From: Maribacter sp.
Lineage (GTDB): Bacteria; Bacteroidota; Bacteroidia; Flavobacteriales; Flavobacteriaceae
Assembly: GCA_003232155.1 (NCBI GenBank)
Contig: QILY01000269.1
Coordinates: 1-5,796, forward strand
Length of the DNA stretch: 5,796 nucleotides
Reading direction: 5' to 3'
Shown: positions 4,946 through 5,796 of the stretch, in pieces
How positions within the stretch are numbered: the stretch's first letter is position 1
Layout of the letters: every line of letters starts with the position of its first letter
Notes under the pieces: model-generated
Told to the model about the DNA's origin: nothing
The model's input: only the letters and a program-made list of their open reading frames with translations
Database searches by the model: none
Translations under genes and position numbers: made by a program

Positions 4946-5019
4946 GGGGTCGGACCAAGCTAAGTGTTGGGTATTCAATAAGAAAGCTTTAAAAAGCGGG
5001 TTGATTTTGACCTTAGACG

Positions 5020-5043
5020 GCCCTTTTTGGTGGTAAAAAGGGC
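5020..5043. repeat. Perfect 9-bp hairpin upstream of the RAYT pseudogene
   Basis: GCCCTTTTT (5020-5028) and AAAAAGGGC (5035-5043) enclose GGTGGT. It lies 30 bases before the transposase ATG. No T-tract follows on either strand, so a leader or REP-type hairpin is more likely than a terminator. Confidence 0.6.
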
Positions 5044-5073
5044 ATTATAAGAGAAAGATATTATTTTAGAATT

Positions 5074-5796
5074 ATGGCACGCGCTAATAGACATTATATC
5101 CCAAACTGTATCTGGCATATTACTCACAGATGTCATAATTTGCCAAGGATCGGCAGCGTTGGCTTCACTGGCTATTTGAAGCTAAAAAACGTTTCGGCCT
5201 TTGTATATTGAATTACATCGTTACCTCAAACCACATTCATCTTCTAGTCATTGACAGCGATAAAGATGTAATCCCTAAGAGCATTCAATTGATCGCTGGC
5301 AGGACAGCACAAGAGTTCAATCAGAGGAAAAAACGCAAAGGTGCCTTCTGGGAAGATCGTTATCATGCTACAGCCGTCCAAACAGATAAACATCTTATGA
5401 GGTGTCTGGTCTATATCGATTTAAATATGGTACGGGCTAATGTTGTAAGACATCCTTCCCAATGGCCCTTTAGTGGATATAACGAAATACAGAACTCTCC
5501 CCAAAGATATGCATTAATTGATCAAAAAGCTTTAATAAAGATGTGTGGCGCAAGTGATATCGAACAATTACGGGATGATCACAAAATCTGGGTAGAAGAG
5601 GTTGGTAACCGCACTAATGCTATAAGAAATCCTGTTTGGTCTGAATCTATTGCTATAGGAAATGAGACCTTTGTGAAGGAAATTAAGGAGAGATTAGGAT
5701 ATAAAGCCCGAGGGCGCACGATTGTTGAGAATGAAGATAATTTCATGCTTAGAGAACCTCAAAATCCTTACAAGGCTGTTTTTAACCCCAAAAAGA
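5074..5796 (+). pseudogene. REP-associated tyrosine (Y1/HUH) transposase, frameshifted and partial
   Basis: The start MARANRHYIPNCIWHITHRCH is typical of RAYT proteins. After codon 21 the frame is lost: CAT AA is followed directly by TTT GCC AAG GAT in another frame. From 5139 that frame runs open to the window end with the rest of the protein, so the gene lost one plus a multiple of three bases. By comparison with the family's usual segment between HRCH and FAKDR, about 19 bases are missing; this figure is from memory of the family. The second part has the HUH motif (SNHIHLLVIDS), the FWEDRYHAT block, and the presumed catalytic Tyr in LVYIDLNMVRANVV. Such enzymes nick single-stranded DNA at palindromic REP elements. 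The short product of the intact N-terminal frame would stop at TGA 5209-5211. The 3' end lies outside the window. Confidence 0.85.

Noticed and set aside
4966..4972. GTTGGGT as the right edge of a third cassette
   Set aside because: It fits GTTRRRY, but no L boxes or matching RYYYAAC arm precede it, and the bases upstream are the CAGATG cluster.
5020..5043. Rho-independent terminator
   Set aside because: The stem is good but no T-tract follows on either strand.

Overview
The window looks like accessory DNA from a bacterium, assembled from mobile pieces: an intact insertion sequence, a short run of integron gene cassettes, one possible defence nuclease gene, and a broken REP-associated transposase. 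The host cannot be named. The IS150-like element, the RAYT-type transposase and its GGGGACGG-type repeats are combinations known to me from anaerobic and sediment lineages (Desulfobacterota, Omnitrophota, clostridial Firmicutes), but this is only a hint. No ribosomal, tRNA or housekeeping gene is present.

Layout. Positions 1-1288 are a complete IS3-family (IS150-like) element with 26-bp terminal inverted repeats, orfA, orfB (DDE transposase) and an A7 slippery site. From 1343 to about 3635 lies what I read as two integron gene cassettes. Cassette 1 (1344-2143) carries a HEPN-like gene interrupted by one in-frame TAG, and ends in a well-formed 76-bp attC site (2074-2149). Cassette 2 (2144 to about 3629) carries a 416-residue protein with a second HEPN-type R-x4-H motif and a helical C-terminus. 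The cassette reading rests on two exact complementarities that the cassette model predicts: GTTACAT at 1343 with ATGTAAC at 2074, and GTTATGT at 2143 with ACATAAC at 3416. The attC of cassette 2 seems to be split by about 185 bp of repeat-rich DNA (3433-3617). A GTTGGGC core at 3629 then precedes a gene (3665-4735) for a PD-(D/E)XK, HsdR-N-like nuclease domain protein, which may be a third cassette, although no matching downstream attC is visible.

Positions 4736-5073 hold no gene. They contain a 115-bp nested inverted-repeat element, an irregular CAGATG repeat cluster and a 9-bp hairpin. A RAYT (Y1/HUH transposase) pseudogene follows, frameshifted by a small deletion after codon 21 and running off the window end.

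No integron integrase or attI is visible, so this may be part of a larger chromosomal integron or a CALIN (cluster of attC sites lacking an integrase). The cargo has a common theme: two HEPN proteins (a superfamily rich in RNases of toxin-antitoxin and abortive-infection systems) and a restriction-like nuclease domain. An integron-borne anti-phage cargo is a reasonable inference, but nothing in the sequence proves it.
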